From assembly GCA_034620365.1 (NCBI GenBank), contig JAQGEQ010000192.1:3281001-3345000 (forward strand): a stretch of 64,000 bases of DNA, in the 5' to 3' direction. This DNA is from Pegea sp. RAD2-039. Taxonomy: Eukaryota > Chordata > Thaliacea > Salpida > Salpidae. A program made the translations under genes and the position numbers. The notes below the pieces were generated by a model. The model made no database searches. It was not told the DNA's origin and saw only the letters and a program-made list of their open reading frames with translations. Shown here piece by piece: positions 24,108 to 37,041 of this stretch (position 1 is its first letter; each line of letters starts with the position of its first letter).

Positions 24108-27100
24108 TGTTAAATCTGGAATAAAACAATAAAGAAGCTTTAAAATATTTAAGTTTATTTACGTGCAAAACCTAGGAAATTTTAAATTGCAAAAATACTT
24201 TGCAGAAACAAAATTTCGATTATTTTTCGTAAAAACTAGTTCAGATTTAAGCGATAATAACCATAAAGTTTTTTTTAACGAAATATCTTACAGAGATGCA
24301 ACATAAGAAGCCCTTAAGAAGTAAAAATATTTTCAAAGTTTACCCTCTTTAACTATAAAAAAGATTGTAGCTTTTATAATGCTATAGTCGTTTGCCAACA
24401 AAAGTTAATAAAAAGTAAATAAATGATAGAATTATATAATTGAAAACTCTTGAATTTAACAATGTACTTTGTACATCTAAATAAAAAAACTGATCAGTGA
24501 TAAAATTTCAACAAGATAAATACTCATTTAATTTATTACGACTTGAAGTCTTAAAATTATATTAACAAACAGCAGAATAATCTAAAATACTCATGATGAA
24601 ATTATTGCGATAGTGCATTTCGCATAACTAATATCATTGTAAACAAACTTTAACAATGTAATGAAATTTAAATTTCAATCACATCCTTATAAATAAAAAG
24701 AAAATGAAAATTACAAATCAAATAAAAATTACATAAACTTTTGAAATATGAAAGAAATATACGTGTCACCTTTCTTCAAAAATGTAATCTATTTCATTCA
24801 AATTTGAGAATAGTAAAACTACAATCGAAATGAAAAGACTAGCATAAGCTATACAGAGCTATACTGAATAATTTCACATTTTAGGTAGAAGTGTAGTTTC
24901 TTATCCTTATTACTCATTGAAAAAAGTTTAACGCTCTGTTATTTAATGTAATAATACCCATAATTTAATTATATAATTAAATTTTAAACAAAGTTCGCTC
25001 TTTGAACAGAATGTTTGCTTTAGCTTAGCCCTATATGGCAAAAAGTATCAATTACCATATTTATTTAATGGCAATTTATTTAGATGTATTTAAGAAAACT
25101 ATTTTGAGAAATGATAGATATTTCAAATTATTAAGGTTATTCTATGACATTTTTTTTTTATTTTATAATTACAATGACAAAACCCTAACCAACTATTTAA
25201 GGATATGAGTAACGGAACGATAATTTCAAGCCATGACGGTCACTTCATGCAAAATATACCATTTCACAAATATATAAATGATTTTGTTCATAAAATGCGT
25301 TATTTAAGAGAAACGAAGCCAACCTTTTATATGTTACATTACGTATCAATAATTTCAATAAAGATGTTTATACAAAATACAATCAGTTCCATTGAATAGT
25401 TGATTGATAAAACACTTTTTGAAAATAAATGTATATTTCAAACGTCAATGTAAAACCAAAATCAGTGAGATTATCATATTTTAGTATGATTGTTAGTGCT
25501 GGTCGTTACGTAATGTTTACCTAAAATACGTTCATATTTTTATAAAAGTACCAACATTTTCCTGAAAAAATGTAAACCAGTATAATACTATTATATATTA
25601 TATAACGAAAGAAGTAGAATTTACTGAAGATATCTTAATCGTACGTTACATCTAAAAACTAATTGTAAACACAAAGTTGTTAGCACAAAGTTTACATTTA
25701 TAAATTTAATGAGCAACAAGTAAATCCGTAAAAAAAGTTCAGAAATATATTTGAAAACAGTATTTAATATTTACTAAAGTATACTTGCATATTTTTAGAA
25801 GCTAGTATTTTAAGTACTAAACTTAAATCTAAGAATCTTTCCATGACAGTTTTTGAATTTATAGCTTATCTAGTGGCTATCTTAATCATAATCTTGTCTT
25901 TTATGATTATGAAACTAAAAAACGCAGATGGGTTTGTTAAGTTATTCAAAAATTTTCTAATTTCAACAGTGTTAGTTATATAATATATTATCACTCTAAT
26001 ATAGCAGAAATATTCCCAAATTTTCAGTGTTAAGCTTGATAAAAAATGCCTAAAGATATAATATAGAAATATATAGTGTTGTTGTAAGGTAATAGAATTC
26101 CGCTGCATACAAGCTTATAAAGTTTTTACTTCGAGTTTATCATACCACCCTAAGTTTTACCCTTGATCATATCTTTGTACAACTTCGTGCGTAAAGTTTT
26201 GTAATTATGGAAGAAATATTGAAAGCATTTTCTAGGTTTTACAAGAGTTTTAAATATTTAAGAAGTATGTTTGTTTAAAAGTAGTAACAATTTTATATAA
26301 AAGCATCAATTTAAGTTGAGGTAATCTATTATTTATTTGAGATTAAATTTCAAAAAAAATATTTACCCTTAAAAATTACGTTTCTGAAAGAAAGGACAAT
26401 TTTGTTTAATAAAATAAGTTGAATACTTTTTAAAATAAAGAAAATTGTTGCTGTCAAAATGAAACTTTAAGAATAGGCTATGCTTAAAAACTAAATTAAT
26501 TAAAAGGTTTAGGGAAATCACCACTCCCGAAAGTTTCAAGATCAACAAATTTAAAAACGCTTGTATATTGTTATAAATACTTCTACTTGAATTTCATTGA
26601 TTTTTTCAGCTATTTAATAAATAAAAAGATTTTTCATAAAAGTAATTGATAAAAATAATGTATTTAAGAAGATAATTCATTAAAAGAATTAATTAAAATA
26701 TTTTTTTCATATTATCCATGAATTTGGTTAAATAATTGACTGAAGAAATGGTATAAAATTTAAATATTCAAATTTTTTCACTGTTAACATATATCAGTAT
26801 CTAATATTTTTATATACTCTAATTTTTATAGAAATATAACTAGTATAACTGATAAATAATATAATTAGTTTGAGATAGTCATAAATATTTGATTTTTTTG
26901 ATGGCCAATTTGTATTTACAACTTTATTAATAGTAAAAATTAGTATAATTTTGCTAACCTTTTTTCTTGTTGCTTACTTTCCTTATTTGATATCAACTTC
27001 AAAAATATGAATCTCACACTAACCAAATTCTTATTGCCATGAAATATTTCTTATATTTTATATTTCTTTATTCTTAATAATGACTCACTCTCTTATTCAC

Positions 27101-27326
27101 CTTTAATCTCTATATTTGCAAAGGCCTGTGAGCCTAAGCTACCAGGTGACTGGCTATAAGGCTCTCTAATTTCTGAGAAAAGAAATAAACCAATGAGTAA
27201 TATCTATTAATAAAAAAGTAATTTAATAATGTAGATATAGTAATATTATTTTTATATAAAATTCTTGAAAAACTGCTAAAATATATTTATATATAACAAA
27301 TTCTATTCTTTCAAGTATATAGCAAA
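24108..27326. other. Intergenic region between 7TM receptor and METTL15
   Basis: Very AT-rich, with only short chance ORFs. It should hold the upstream non-coding exon and promoter of the receptor (leftward) and the METTL15 promoter (rightward); neither can be placed. A segment at about 27,121-27,190 is less AT-rich, ends in GAAATAAA and resembles the 3' end of a dispersed repeat, but I see no second copy in the window. Confidence 0.4.
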
Positions 27327-28864
27327 ATGTTCTTAAAACGCCTCAAAAACTTTTTGTCAAAAAGCACCAAGTACAAAATTACCCACAACACGTGCTTTTC
27401 AGTCAACGCACATTCAAATTTAGATAAAAATCCCACCTCCTTGCATCTTCCTGTAATGTTAACTGAAGTTCTTGATAAATTAGAACTATCTGATGGAAGT
27501 ACTTTCATTGATTTAACTTTTGGTGGTGGCGGGCATTCTGTGGAAATATTGAAGAGATATCCTCAGACAAAAGTCTTTGCATTGGATAGAGATGAGAGAG
27601 CGATTAGTATAGCCAATGAAGTGGCAAAAGAATTTCCGTAATTAAAGTTTAAGTTGTTCTTAATTCAGTTATTCTGATGTTTGTAATACAGGGGGAGACT
27701 TATTCCTATTGTTGGGAAGATGTCAGAAGTGTGTCAGCTCCTAGAAAAAATGGGACATCATGGGAAAATTTTTAATGGAGCAATCATTGATGCTGGATGT
27801 TCATCAATGCAATTTGATGAAGCTGAAAGAGGTTTTTCTTTATCAAAAGATGGGCCATTGGATATGAGAATGGATGGTAGCAGGTAATTAAACATCTAAA
27901 TTTTAGCTTTCTGTAAAATACTTATGTTAATATTTATAATCTTTTAATATGATCAAAGACTGAATGATCAAATAACCGCAGCTGACGTTGTCAACCATTT
28001 GCCAGAAAAAGATTTAGCAAATATCATTAGTAAGTTTAGACAATTTTATTGTTTTCATAATGATTTATATAACAACTTTATCTGTATCAACCAAATTAAA
28101 ATATCCAAATTATTTGACTTGTTACTTTTTCTTACGATTAAAATAATTTATTTTTTATAGTTATTTTGTACTTAAAAAAAATAAGTTTTTACTCAAAAAC
28201 TTGTATTATTGAAGATAGTCAAAATACATCTTAATCAATATATTTTTATAGAATCATATGGAAATGAAGAAAATGCAAAATTAATTTCAACTTTTATAGT
28301 TGAAAACCGACCGATTCATACGACTAAAATGTTAGCATCTGTAATCGAGCAAGCATTTTCATCTGGCATGATTATGAGCAACTTAGATTCCTTGGGAAGA
28401 AGGTGAAACTTACTTAAAGTTACTGGAGCACTTAAGCTTAATTGAAATACTATTCAGAGAATTTGTTTAATTATTTATTTTTGTATTTTTGACATTAATT
28501 GCAAAATATTTAATTTGCTATTTACAGGCGACATGTAGCGACAAAAACGTTTCTTGCCTTAAGAATTTTCATCAATGATGAGATGAATGAATTGTATGAA
28601 GGGATTGTGTCAGCTGAAAACCTCCTTAAATCTGAAGGGAAACTTTGTGTGTTAAGTTTTCAATCTTCGGAAGATCGAGTCGTTAAAAAAGCCCTTAGAA
28701 GAATCGATGATATCAAATTAAGAATCAATTCTGTCGAAAGACATAAAAATAATGACTCTGTTAAAGTTTGGAAAGATTTAAAAACTTATTTTCCAAAAGA
28801 AGTTGAAATCGGTGGTAACCCTCGTTCAAGATCTGCTACTTTGAGGGTTGCAACTAAAACATAA
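27327..28864 (+). CDS. METTL15: METTL15: mitochondrial 12S rRNA N4-cytidine methyltransferase (RsmH family)
   Basis: Five exons: 27327-27637, 27692-27883, 27959-28029, 28252-28402, 28528-28864. They join in frame to 1,062 bases, 353 residues, close to RsmH/METTL15 length. Family marks in order: the SAM-binding [12 protein letters not shown] at about residues 57-68, [17 protein letters not shown] followed by [22 protein letters not shown], the [14 protein letters not shown] block, [12 protein letters not shown], and a C-terminal [10 protein letters not shown]. The N-terminus ([13 protein letters not shown]) is basic with no acidic residue, as expected for a mitochondrial presequence. By family knowledge it makes the m4C in the decoding region of mitochondrial 12S rRNA and aids small-subunit assembly. 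AATAAA at 28,913-28,918 is a likely poly(A) signal, giving a very short 3' UTR. Confidence 0.95.
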
Positions 28865-29789
28865 TAGATCATATCTTGTTTTTCTTTGAGAATTGTTACC
28901 CAAGCTGTAAGAAATAAATTTATAAAATAATTAAGATAAATTGTTTCCAACATTTTTCAGATTTAGTATTTTTGTCTAAAAGTTCTCGTATAAAAGAATA
29001 AATTTAATCTTAGTGAAATAGTCAGTTTCTATCAAATGATTAAAAACTATGAAAAATACTTATAAACCTCTTACAGAATTTTCAATCTTTTTAAGATCTA
29101 GAGCAAATTTTCAAGTCTCAAAGATATTTAAGAGCAGCAAGTTCTAAAATATGTTACAAAAGTCACACAGTTATAGTTATTCACTCAAAATCTCTAGATC
29201 GATGCCATTAATTGTCCAGGATTTGAGATTATCGCTTTCAATTTTTATTACTCAACGTTCAAATTCATTTAAATTTTATCGTGAAAACTATAATGATACA
29301 AATGAGTTTCTATCAAGTGTTGACTGAATTTCTGTTTCCAACTCTACCGAAGACTTCAATAGTACTTACTCAAAGCTTACTAACATCGTTAAAGAGTCAA
29401 TGCATAGTTTCAATACCTTTTTATAAGTTCAACAAAAAACCACATTTGCTCAAATATTCAAGGAATTTACAGCATTTAAAAAACCTCTTATACAAGTAGA
29501 CCCTTCCATCAAATCTCTGTACAACGGTCTTTGTATAGTTTACAAGAAATATATTTCTAATTTCTATTTAAAAAGAAAAAGTGTTTTCATGTCAGAATCA
29601 CTCGTGCTTTTCAAGAAGAAGCTGAACTGTTATAATATTGCCAACATTGTTATTTCTAAACTGTTATTTCCCCCCCCCTTTTTTTATAACATTAACATTC
29701 TATGTAATTGTTCACTGTTATATGTTTTGAGGACTACTGAAATTCCATATGTTACATCTTTTGCTTTCTATATTTCTAACTTAATAGAT

Positions 29790-29872
29790 GTTATTTGTGA
29801 GAATGTGAGTTAGCGGGAGGTGCTCTTTTCAGGCCCTCTCCTTTGCATTTATTGAAATAAATAAATAAAAAA
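29790..29872 (+). repeat. Dispersed repeat 3' end with AATAAATAAA tail
   Basis: Reads GAATGTGAGTTAGCGGGAGG, then TGCTCTTTTCAGGCCC, TCTCCTTTGCATTTATTG and AAATAAATAAATAAAA. The same blocks in the same order occur on the minus strand at 16,291-16,365 and 62,461-62,525. The tail of repeated TAAA is typical of RTE- or CR1-like LINE ends and of SINEs that use them. The upstream part, roughly 29,580-29,790, may belong to the same element. Confidence 0.55.
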
Positions 29873-30269
29873 AAATTTTCTCTAAAGTGCTCAGTGATAC
29901 TAAATAAGGCTGTACAAAAATATTCTACATGAAGAATAGAGAAGAAACTCATGTTCAAAGAAAAGAAAGAAACCCTAAAGGCTTTTTCTTTTCAATTTCA
30001 CTGTGTCTTGTTCTATTAGTTCTACATTTCACTATTTTTTGCTTTATTTTAATATCATCACTCAAAGCACATCCCGTATAGCGGTTCTCGGCCAAATCAG
30101 GTCCCTATTATTACGATATAAAAATTATCTTTAAGCCGTTATGCAGTCTAACAAATCAAATTTTTACAATAATATAGTTTAGCCAGCTTTTATTCAATTT
30201 TAATCAGTAAGTTTTTAACTTTTCAAAGTGAGTCTTGAAACAAAACTTTATAATTGCAATAATTCATGC

Positions 30270-30400
30270 TATCACTATAAATATTAGCAGCTTATTAAGA
30301 AGGATGTTATATATATTAGATAGTTTTGTGGATGCTTGAATAAATCCGGGCGAAACGTCGATTTTAGTTGTAGCAGTTTTTCATAGATACTAAAACGCTA
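30270..30400 (+). repeat. Repeat-like segment with GCGAAACGTCG motif
   Basis: Contains CTTGAATAAATCCGGGCG followed by AAACGTCG, a string like those often seen at the 3' ends of animal retroelements (inference from general pattern). Just upstream is TATTAGCAGCTTATTAAGAA, present also at about 19,526-19,545 in an intron of the FN3 gene, which supports a dispersed sequence. Confidence 0.35.
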
Positions 30401-30817
30401 ATCAAATATTTATTGATTTATCGAAGTTTATACCAAACATTCTAAAATAAAATTTTTAAGAAAATGTGTTTTCAAACCATATTTTAAGTTACTTGAAATA
30501 CTTGCAGATTTACAGTTTATTTTAAAATCATAGTTTTTATTTTTATATAAAAATGCTGTATTAACATTAGGGACATTAAATAAAAATAAATTTTTCTAAT
30601 ACTAATGTTTTGTTAAATATAAAGTATTCATCAACTTTTTAGACTTAAATCTTTAACAATAAGAAGCTAAAATTAAAATAATTATTTTAAAAGTTAATTT
30701 ATAAAAATGCCTAATTCTAATTATTTATAAAATCAAATTTTCTAAAATATTTATATTTTTGCTTTATAGTCAACTACATCTTGAGATTATTTGTTAACAT
30801 CTGATTGATGTTCTTTG

Positions 30818-33800
30818 ATGGCGATAGAATATAGAAAAGATTTATTCGAAAATGTTGTCTCAGAATCTACATCAACAGAATTTTCACCAATAAGTGACAC
30901 TAATTTGCTTTTGAATAATCTATTGAACACCAGTAAGCTATATAATTAAATATAAATAACTGGTTATGAATATGTGTTTTAAAATATGTTTCTTAAATAC
31001 TTTTTTGCTATTTTGCTATTTTTGTCAAAAATCTTAAAATATTTGAAAATATGTTCAGTTTTTTTTTTGTAGATACGAATAAAGATTTGGCCCCGAGTCA
31101 AAAAACAAGTGAAACTATAAGAGTTTTAGTTGATGTTATTGAACAATTGGTAAGAAACTCATTTTAATAAATTTTGTAATACAAGAAACTCAGGTTCGAT
31201 CTCTATTATAGTACAAAAATCTTATAGATACCTTATAGATAGATAAGTTTTCCTTTGACCCATAAAACTCTTCACAAAAAACCAAGAATATTTTTATAGA
31301 TAAATCCTACTGTTGAAAGCTAAGGGTGCCTACAACCCCTTGCTTGTTTATTTATATTTAATATTTCATTTATCTGTTTATAGCAGAAATAATTTACTCT
31401 GATAATATTCTGTGTACTCTTTTTTCATCTTTGATAAACATACTAGTTATCGTTATCCAAACTACATAGTCTAAACGACCTCTAAAACTCTTGTCTTTGA
31501 AGTTTCTATTCAAGCTTATTGGATTCCTAAAATTTATATATTTTGTTTACAATTATCAGAAAGATTCTAATCTCTAGTTTTAAAATTTTTTAATAAATTT
31601 CAGTACACAGAAAGAAAAAAGGCCCATGAATCTTTGGAAGTATTGACAATTGAAACTAGCAAAAAAAGATGTCTTCTTCAAACATTACCAAATATATATA
31701 ATGAGCACATGAAAGGTTATCAAATTCAATTTCTTATACTTTTAAAATTACTTACTGCGTGTGATTAAAGTCATGTATAATCTCTTTTTTTTCTTGTAAA
31801 AATGAAAACTATAGACGCAGTTTTAAGTGCAAGAAGTAAAATAGAAAAAGAGATTAAAGATGTTGAAACAACTTTGCAAATAAATATCAACGAATCAAAT
31901 CAAGCTGAAGTAAGCTTCCAGCATTTAAGGGATGAAAATAAAAAACTAAAACCAGAATCAGAAAAATCTCAGGAAAAATACAATGAGCTGATACTAGCTT
32001 TAAATCATCGTTTAGATGAGAAGACAAGGTTTGTAAGAAGTTTAGTGATTCCCTATTGAATTTAGGAGTGTAATATGTATGAGAATTTTCGTAGAAATCA
32101 AATTTACTTGAACGAAACTGAACAGACAACAAAAGATATTAAAAAGGAGAATTTAGAGCTTGATATAGGATTTGAAAATCTTAAAGAAGATCTCTATAAT
32201 TATGTTGAAGATTCGACAAAAAAAAAGAAAGATGTTTTAGAAAAAACTGTAAGTTTTATATTTCAAATTAACTTAATTTGAATAATTTTTAATTTAAATA
32301 TATAAAGATAATTATTTGATGTTTCTAACCAAATGATATTTTCTATAATATTTATCATTAAACAAATTATAGAATATTTTTTGACTTCTTGTTCTCAAAT
32401 AAAAAAGAATTGTAATATTTGGTATTTTTCAGAAAAAAATTCAGCAAGTTTTAGATGAACAATTAAAAGTGAACAAAAAGCTAAAAAAGTAACTTAATTT
32501 TTCTCAATACTGAATTTCAAAATTTTCTTTTCTTAGAATTGATGATGAGTTTGAGAATCAGATTTTTGAAGCAAATATCGACCTTAAAAAACAAATGAAG
32601 GTGCTACTAGTTTCTGAAATACTTTCTTACAAATGAACATAAGCTAATATTATTGTCTTATTCTGTAAAGAAATCAAACAAAATCGAAAATGTTGTGAGA
32701 TATTTGGATAACGAAACCAGAAGAATTGAAATAGAAATTGCCAAAAAAATTCCCGGAAATGAAAAGCTTCGTCATGAAAGGTTATAAAAATAAATCAATT
32801 TTATTAATTATCACAATTCGAAAATTACAGAATAGTTAGAATTTAACTTTTTCTTAGTATCAAAACTGGAAATAAAATTTTTAAACATATATTTATAAAT
32901 TATCTCTAAACTTTGTAGAGATTATATTGAAGGATCTTTTGAAAGGCAGAAAATTGAATACGCAGAAAAAATTCAATCGATGAATACACTAATAAAAGAG
33001 GTGATTTGATTGTCTTATCTTCAAATAATCAAACTCATCAATAAATATTCGATTTAGGCTTCAGAAAAAATTCAACGACAGAAATCCCATTTAAAAATAT
33101 CAAAAGAAAACCAAAATGAAAACAAAAAACAAGAAAGTGAAATAGAAATACAGAAAAATGATTTTGATATTGTACTACAAAATCAAATAAAAATGTATTT
33201 ATCTAAAATTCATTTCTAACTTCTTCATCAGCTTTTAAATTGTTAATTTAGATTTAAAAGTTTCACTAACTACTAATTATTATTTAGTTCCATATTTTTT
33301 AATCACTATTTTTTGAATTCGAGACATTGATATTTAGTTCATCATTTTAAAAAGAGTTTAGGATAAGGTAGATTAAGAACAAAGAAGAGATTTTTTGACT
33401 AATTAAAGATGAATAGAGCAGATTTAATCAAAGTTAGATGTAAGTTTTTGCAAAGTCATATTTTATCATTTAATTTAAAATATGTCTTATGCTTATCTTG
33501 AATTAAATGAAATTTCTAAGATTTTGAACTTTAGGTTTTTATGTGACTTTTTTTTGTATTGAAACTTAATGATGTCATCTTATTTCAGAGTTTTTAAAGT
33601 TTTCCGTTTTTTACTTGACTTTCAATTAAAAAAGTCAATATATTTCCAAAATATATATATAATAGAAATATATAGAAACATAAATCAATATTGAATTATT
33701 ATCTAGTACTTTCAAAAAATTTAACATGTTTCTTTATACCACTAATCACACATAAAATTGCAAACTAAAACTAGATCAGACGAAATAAGAAGTAAAAAAG

Positions 33801-35503
33801 ATGAATATGAAGAAGTCTTATCGAAATTTCAACTAGAAAATAACGAATTAAAACATAATCTAGAACAAGGAAAGTTGAAACACGAGTAAGTCAATAACTT
33901 TTGATGTAATTTATAATAAACATTATTCTTTTTTGCAAGATCTTTTGTAAAAATGACCAAACAAAGAATTTCTGACTTTACAGAAGATTTGAAAAATGAG
34001 AAAAATAATCGGTGAGCCTAAAAAGTTGTTCTTTTTTTTATTAAAATTCGAGATTATAATGTTTATCTGAAATAAAACTTGCTGACACCAGTTAATGTGA
34101 TGTTTAAACTGCAGAAAAGAATCCTTACTTCAACAGAAGCAATCTGAAAGATCTTTAAAGAAACTTCAATCAGAAATTGATAATTTTATTCAAAATCATT
34201 TTAAAGAAATTGAGCAAACAAAAAACCAACATCAATTTGGGTCTGAAAAAGTGAGAATAGATTTTCTAAAATAAACAGAAATACAAATGCAACTTTTTTA
34301 GATGCTAAGATTGACAAGAGAGACTCGATTAAATCTGAGAAAAACAGGAGATCTTAAAACTGAATTTGATTTGCTTAAAAAAAAGTTTCAACGAAAACAA
34401 AATGAATGGTTGATGCAAACTCAAAGGTTATCAACTGATGTTGACTCGCTGAAAATGGAAAATGAAAGAAATGAAATAAAAAAAGAAAGTAAATAACGAG
34501 TTTTTTACTATTTCTGTTTAATTATGTTAAAAATTTATAGAAATGCTGAAAAGTTTCAACGAATTAGCAAAAACACTTGAAACAGAAACTACTGTTTATG
34601 AAAAAGCCAAATTAGGACTGATTAAAATAAGAAATAAAGAGCAAAATTTAAATAAAGAAAAGCAAAGATTGGAAGAAAAGATGATTGCAATCACAGATGA
34701 GATAGTAAGATCACTTTTTTTAACTAAATATGATAAATTCGTAATTTGTTTTAACCAGGTTTTACGCTTATGGTATTGATGAAGTTTAAAGTTTTCAAAA
34801 ATGATTAATTTTATACAAACTTCACAAATTGTTTTGTTTGCAGAAAGAATCTAAGGTTAAGATCAAACAAAATCAATCATTGGTTTGTGAGCAATTAAAT
34901 TCGATGAATACTGAACGGCAAGTGGTTGAAGTTAAGCTTCTAGATTTTATCAGCTTAACAGAGACAATTGAACAACAAAACTATAAAATTGTTGAAGTTA
35001 GTTAAAAACTAATAGAGATTTTATTCATGAATTCATTTTACCGATTCAGACATTTGAATTTAAGATTTAATTTTCAGAAATTAAACATTTTCTCCAATAA
35101 TATAAACTTATTAAATGAAAAGATAAAAAAATATGGAAATTATCGATTTAAAAGTCTTGTAAACCAAATTGAATCGATCAGAACTGAGATTTTGGAGTTA
35201 TCAGTGGTGTTTTCACAAATGGAATCAAAATCATCAAGAGAAGTAGATATTTATTTCCAACTTAATCGATTCGATACAAAAAAGCAAAATTTAGAGATTT
35301 TTTTCTGTCAGGAATATAAAAAAGTAATAAAGATGCAAAACTTAGCGAAAGACTTACAAACTAGATCGAAAGAAACCACAAAAATTTTGACAACCATAAA
35401 GTACATGGTAGAAGACTTTGAAGGATTTCTTCATAGTATTCAATTAAGACGCCCAAAAAGTAAGATCGAAATAGCTAAAGATACAAAGTCCAAACTGATT
35501 TAG
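30818..35503 (+). CDS. CCDC175: CCDC175-like coiled-coil protein, 17 exons
   Basis: Exons: 30818-30932, 31073-31149, 31604-31715, 31815-32032, 32066-32248, 32433-32488, 32537-32600, 32671-32780, 32919-33000, 33058-33194, 33775-33885, 33940-34011, 34115-34250, 34302-34488, 34541-34704, 34844-34996, 35078-35503. Phases agree throughout and give 2,403 bases, 800 residues (vertebrate CCDC175 is about 790). The chain is almost entirely Lys/Glu-rich coiled coil with no membrane segment. Similarity in order to CCDC175: a LQTLPN block with ARSKIEKEIK after it, ALNHRLDEKT, and near the end TKILTTIKYMVEDFEGFLHS. The exon 4 donor is set at GTAAGA (32,033), because the earlier GTTTGT breaks the frame. 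Its molecular role is not established. AATAAA at 36,278-36,283 is a possible poly(A) site. A generic coiled-coil protein is the alternative reading. Confidence 0.78.
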
Positions 35504-37041
35504 TAGATTTTTCTTGTGAGAACGTTTAGACTGGATATTTTATTTTCTTTGTTATTTTCACAATATTTTATCCATCTATAAATCAATAGTATAATATGAC
35601 TTTTTGTAAAGATAACTTCATTATTTTTCTTTCTACACAACTTCTTTTATCATCAAATTACTGCGGCACACAAAATGTATTTAACAGCAACTGTTTACAT
35701 TTTGCAAATTATTGTTCAGATGTCAATCAACAAATATCAGTTGAGGTTCCTACTGATAAGAGATCAGATGCAAATGAAAGTTTATTCATCACTGATGCTA
35801 AAATCCAATCCTCGTCGAAGCCCATCAAATGCACTTCGTAGTCAAATGTGTTATCAGATTATGCTTGCATGTAGTAATTTAGATAGTTCTCACTCGCACT
35901 TTTTTAAATTTTATTTATAAAAAACCTTTTATCTAGTACATTTTGTAGCTTGATTTTTGTGCAGTTGAAATAACGTGCAAATTATTTGATGTTTTACATA
36001 TTAATTGAGAAGTATTATATCCAATTATAGTTGATTTTGTATTTTAGATATTTCAAATGTTTCTATTGTATCTTCAAATCTTTTTATTCTGCTTTTCATT
36101 TGAAATAATATACAGTTTTTCATTTATCATAAGTCGTCCAGTTCTCCTAACAATTTATCTGAAAAAAAGGTAAAAAATAAAAACAATTCTTTCAGCTCTG
36201 TTTCCTGCAATGTATGAGTTTTCTTTCAATAGAGGCATTTGAAAGATTTCAAATCAGTTAACTATTGATAGTTTTAAAATAAATAGATAAATAAATAGAA
36301 CTTTGTTTAATTGTTTGTAAACACCAGTTGTAATTATTCATTAGAAGTAATAAAACCTCAAAAACAAAAGATATTTAATTAATATTTTTCTATTTGAAAC
36401 ATTTCAAATCAAAGTAAAAAAAAATACTTTATTTTGGGGTTTGATTTAAGCAATCAAGTTTAGAGATCGAATGAAAAGTATCTTAGTAATCTTAAAACGG
36501 GTATAGAGATAAATGTTTAAGTGATTGACCTTTAAAGTTCACCGACATATTCGATTGAGAAGATGAATAAAAACAAAAAACTTTTCCTTTATTTGATTTT
36601 GGTCAAAAATTCATGATGAAAATGAAACAACAAACATTTCAAATTCATATTTTATTATGATTTTTGCGGTTTCCGTTTATCGGTGTAAGTAGAACCCGAA
36701 GAAGAAATAAAAAGATAAATGGAAAAAATGATGACGATGATGATCATCAATAACAGAGACACTTACAGCCATGTGAAGATGGCTAGTAAAAAATTTCTTC
36801 TTCAGAAGAAGACGAAACAGAATTCGAAGTTTAAATCTTCTTCTTTCAGCTTGTACCTTGCAAGAAAATATTAAAAGCGAAAAAGGTTCATGTAAAGGAT
36901 TAAGGCGGAGAAAATGTTAAAAAATAATAATTGGTTTGGCATTTCGTGTTAGAGTCGTAAAAAACTTTTCATCAAATCGAAATTGATAAAAAATTAAGAT
37001 GGAATCTATCCAAGATTAGGATCAGAGAAGTGATGATGAAG
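35504..37041. other. Convergent 3' flanks of the CCDC175-like gene and the RhoGEF
   Basis: Both neighbours end here tail to tail. The left part is expected to be 3' UTR of the rightward gene, with AATAAA at 36,278-36,283. For the leftward RhoGEF a reverse AATAAA lies at 36,588-36,593. ORFs at 35,596-35,920 show no family features. Nothing else is seen. Confidence 0.5.

Larger units (their letters stand above)
28865..30817. other. Spacer between METTL15 and the CCDC175-like gene, with repeat remnants
   Basis: No gene is supported. It contains a run of nine C followed by T at about 29,670-29,685, a repeat 3' end at 29,790-29,870 and two further repeat-like segments at 30,061-30,130 and 30,270-30,400. 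The short ORFs here look like chance or decayed retroelement sequence. Confidence 0.45.

Noticed and set aside
25205..25399. 64-codon frame in the spacer left of METTL15
   Set aside because: No domain, no neighbouring exon in phase and AT-driven composition. Chance is the simplest reading.
29589..29813. 74-codon frame with hydrophobic runs
   Set aside because: It runs into the dispersed repeat at 29,790 and holds a poly-C tract, so it is better read as decayed repeat.
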